From: Gammaproteobacteria bacterium
Lineage (GTDB): Bacteria > Pseudomonadota > Gammaproteobacteria > UBA4575
DNA: 6,328 bases
Direction of reading: 5' to 3'
NCBI GenBank assembly: GCA_028281205.1
Contig: JANQKJ010000332.1
Coordinates: forward strand, 1 to 6,328
The notes below the pieces were generated by a model that ran no database searches, was not told the origin of the DNA, and was given only the letters and a program-made list of their open reading frames with translations. The position numbers and the translations under genes were made by a program. This document shows, in pieces, positions 5,970-6,328 of this stretch (position 1 is its first letter; each line of letters begins with the position of its first letter).

Positions 5970-6328
5970 TTAATTTTCTCGCGTGACTCGCATCACTTCT
6001 TCAAGTGTGGTCTTACCTTGTAGCACCAAACGGATGCCATCCTGACGAATACTCGGTGACAGTTTTCTTGCATATTCTTCTAGTTCTTGTTCTGCACCAA
6101 TGTCGTGAATCATGCTGCGGAAAGTATTATCGAGGGTAATAAATTCATAAATACCTGTACGTCCTACATAACCACTATGATTACAATTAGGGCATCCTTT
6201 TGCGGAGTAGATAGTCGGTGCTTCGGTAGCACCGGAACCAAACTGGGCCAGATTTAATTGCTCGTATTCCATAGAGTTTGCGGTATGGGGTTCTTTGCAA
6301 TCGTCACATAACACACGCACTAAGCGTT
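5970..6328 (-). CDS. gspE: T2SS assembly ATPase GspE, C-terminal part (partial)
   Basis: This is the last 118 or so codons of GspE, the cytoplasmic hexameric secretion ATPase that powers pseudopilus assembly; the gene continues beyond 6328, and the reading frame is open to the window edge. The visible part begins R-L-V-R-V-L and contains the tetracysteine zinc-binding element: CDDC, about 34 residues, then CPNC, followed by GYVGRTGIYEF, which is highly conserved in GspE/PilB-type ATPases. The end contains IRQDGIRLVLQGKTTLEEVMRVT, seen as IRQDGIRLVLQGK and TTLEEVMRVT, matching the usual C-terminus. The Walker A, Asp box, Walker B and His box are upstream and out of view, so catalytic competence cannot be judged here. 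A GTG at 6320 is an internal Val codon, not the gene start. PilB is the main alternative, excluded by the following gspF-N order. Confidence 0.96.
   Translation of the reverse strand, partial: RLVRVLCDDCKEPHTANSMEYEQLNLAQFGSGATEAPTIYSAKGCPNCNHSGYVGRTGIYEFITLDNTFRSMIHDIGAEQELEEYARKLSPSIRQDGIRLVLQGKTTLEEVMRVTREN

Noticed and set aside
5739..6023. Plus-strand open frame of 94 codons antisense to the gspE-gspF junction
   Set aside because: It overlaps two conserved genes on the other strand and shows no protein family features.
5970..6320. A separate small gene starting at the GTG at 6320
   Set aside because: The frame is open to the window edge, and the residues before it (R-L-V) continue the GspE family pattern, so this is the tail of gspE.
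1..6328. A novel or hybrid system such as a type IV pilus or competence pseudopilus operon
   Set aside because: The full order E-F-G-H-I-J-K-L-M-N, with K, L and M all recognisable, is that of a classical type II secretion operon, and no extra gene is inserted in it.

Overview
The window is one contiguous, unidirectional stretch of a type II secretion system (T2SS, general secretory pathway) operon, read entirely on the minus strand. In transcription order (from high to low coordinates) it holds the 3' end of gspE, then gspF, gspG, gspH, gspI, gspJ, gspK, gspL, gspM and the 5' end of gspN. The order E-F-G-H-I-J-K-L-M-N is the classical proteobacterial one. gspC and gspD, and the rest of gspE, would be expected beyond position 6328, and the rest of gspN before position 1.

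The organism is most likely a gammaproteobacterium of moderate to low GC content (roughly 40-45% by eye). The evidence is the complete canonical gene order including gspN, and the proteobacterial motifs in GspE (paired zinc CxxC), GspJ (RPIRDQYGD), GspK (GAEDDYY) and GspL (PFALEDDL). I cannot name a genus from the sequence.

The products cover most of the inner-membrane and periplasmic machinery. GspE (cytoplasmic ATPase) and GspF (polytopic membrane protein) drive pseudopilus assembly. GspG is the major pseudopilin. GspH, I, J and K are minor pseudopilins, with I-J-K forming the tip complex. GspL and GspM are bitopic proteins that couple the ATPase to the periplasm. GspN is an accessory inner-membrane protein. 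All five pseudopilins carry a short basic leader ending in Gly followed by a hydrophobic helix, the substrate form for a GspO/PilD prepilin peptidase, which is not in this window.

The packing is very tight. H/I and I/J share one base (TAATG), J/K and M/N share four bases (ATGA), L/M are 4 bases apart, and G/H 6 bases apart. The largest gaps are F/G (34 bases), K/L (19 bases) and E/F (13 bases). No non-coding stretch exceeds 34 bases, and I see no RNA gene, mobile element, CRISPR array, internal promoter or terminator that I can support.

I did not find a previously undescribed system here. The points worth a second look are small: an apparently TTG-started gspH next to an out-of-frame ATG, the choice of start for gspG, and the uneven distribution of ribosome binding sites and overlaps along the operon.
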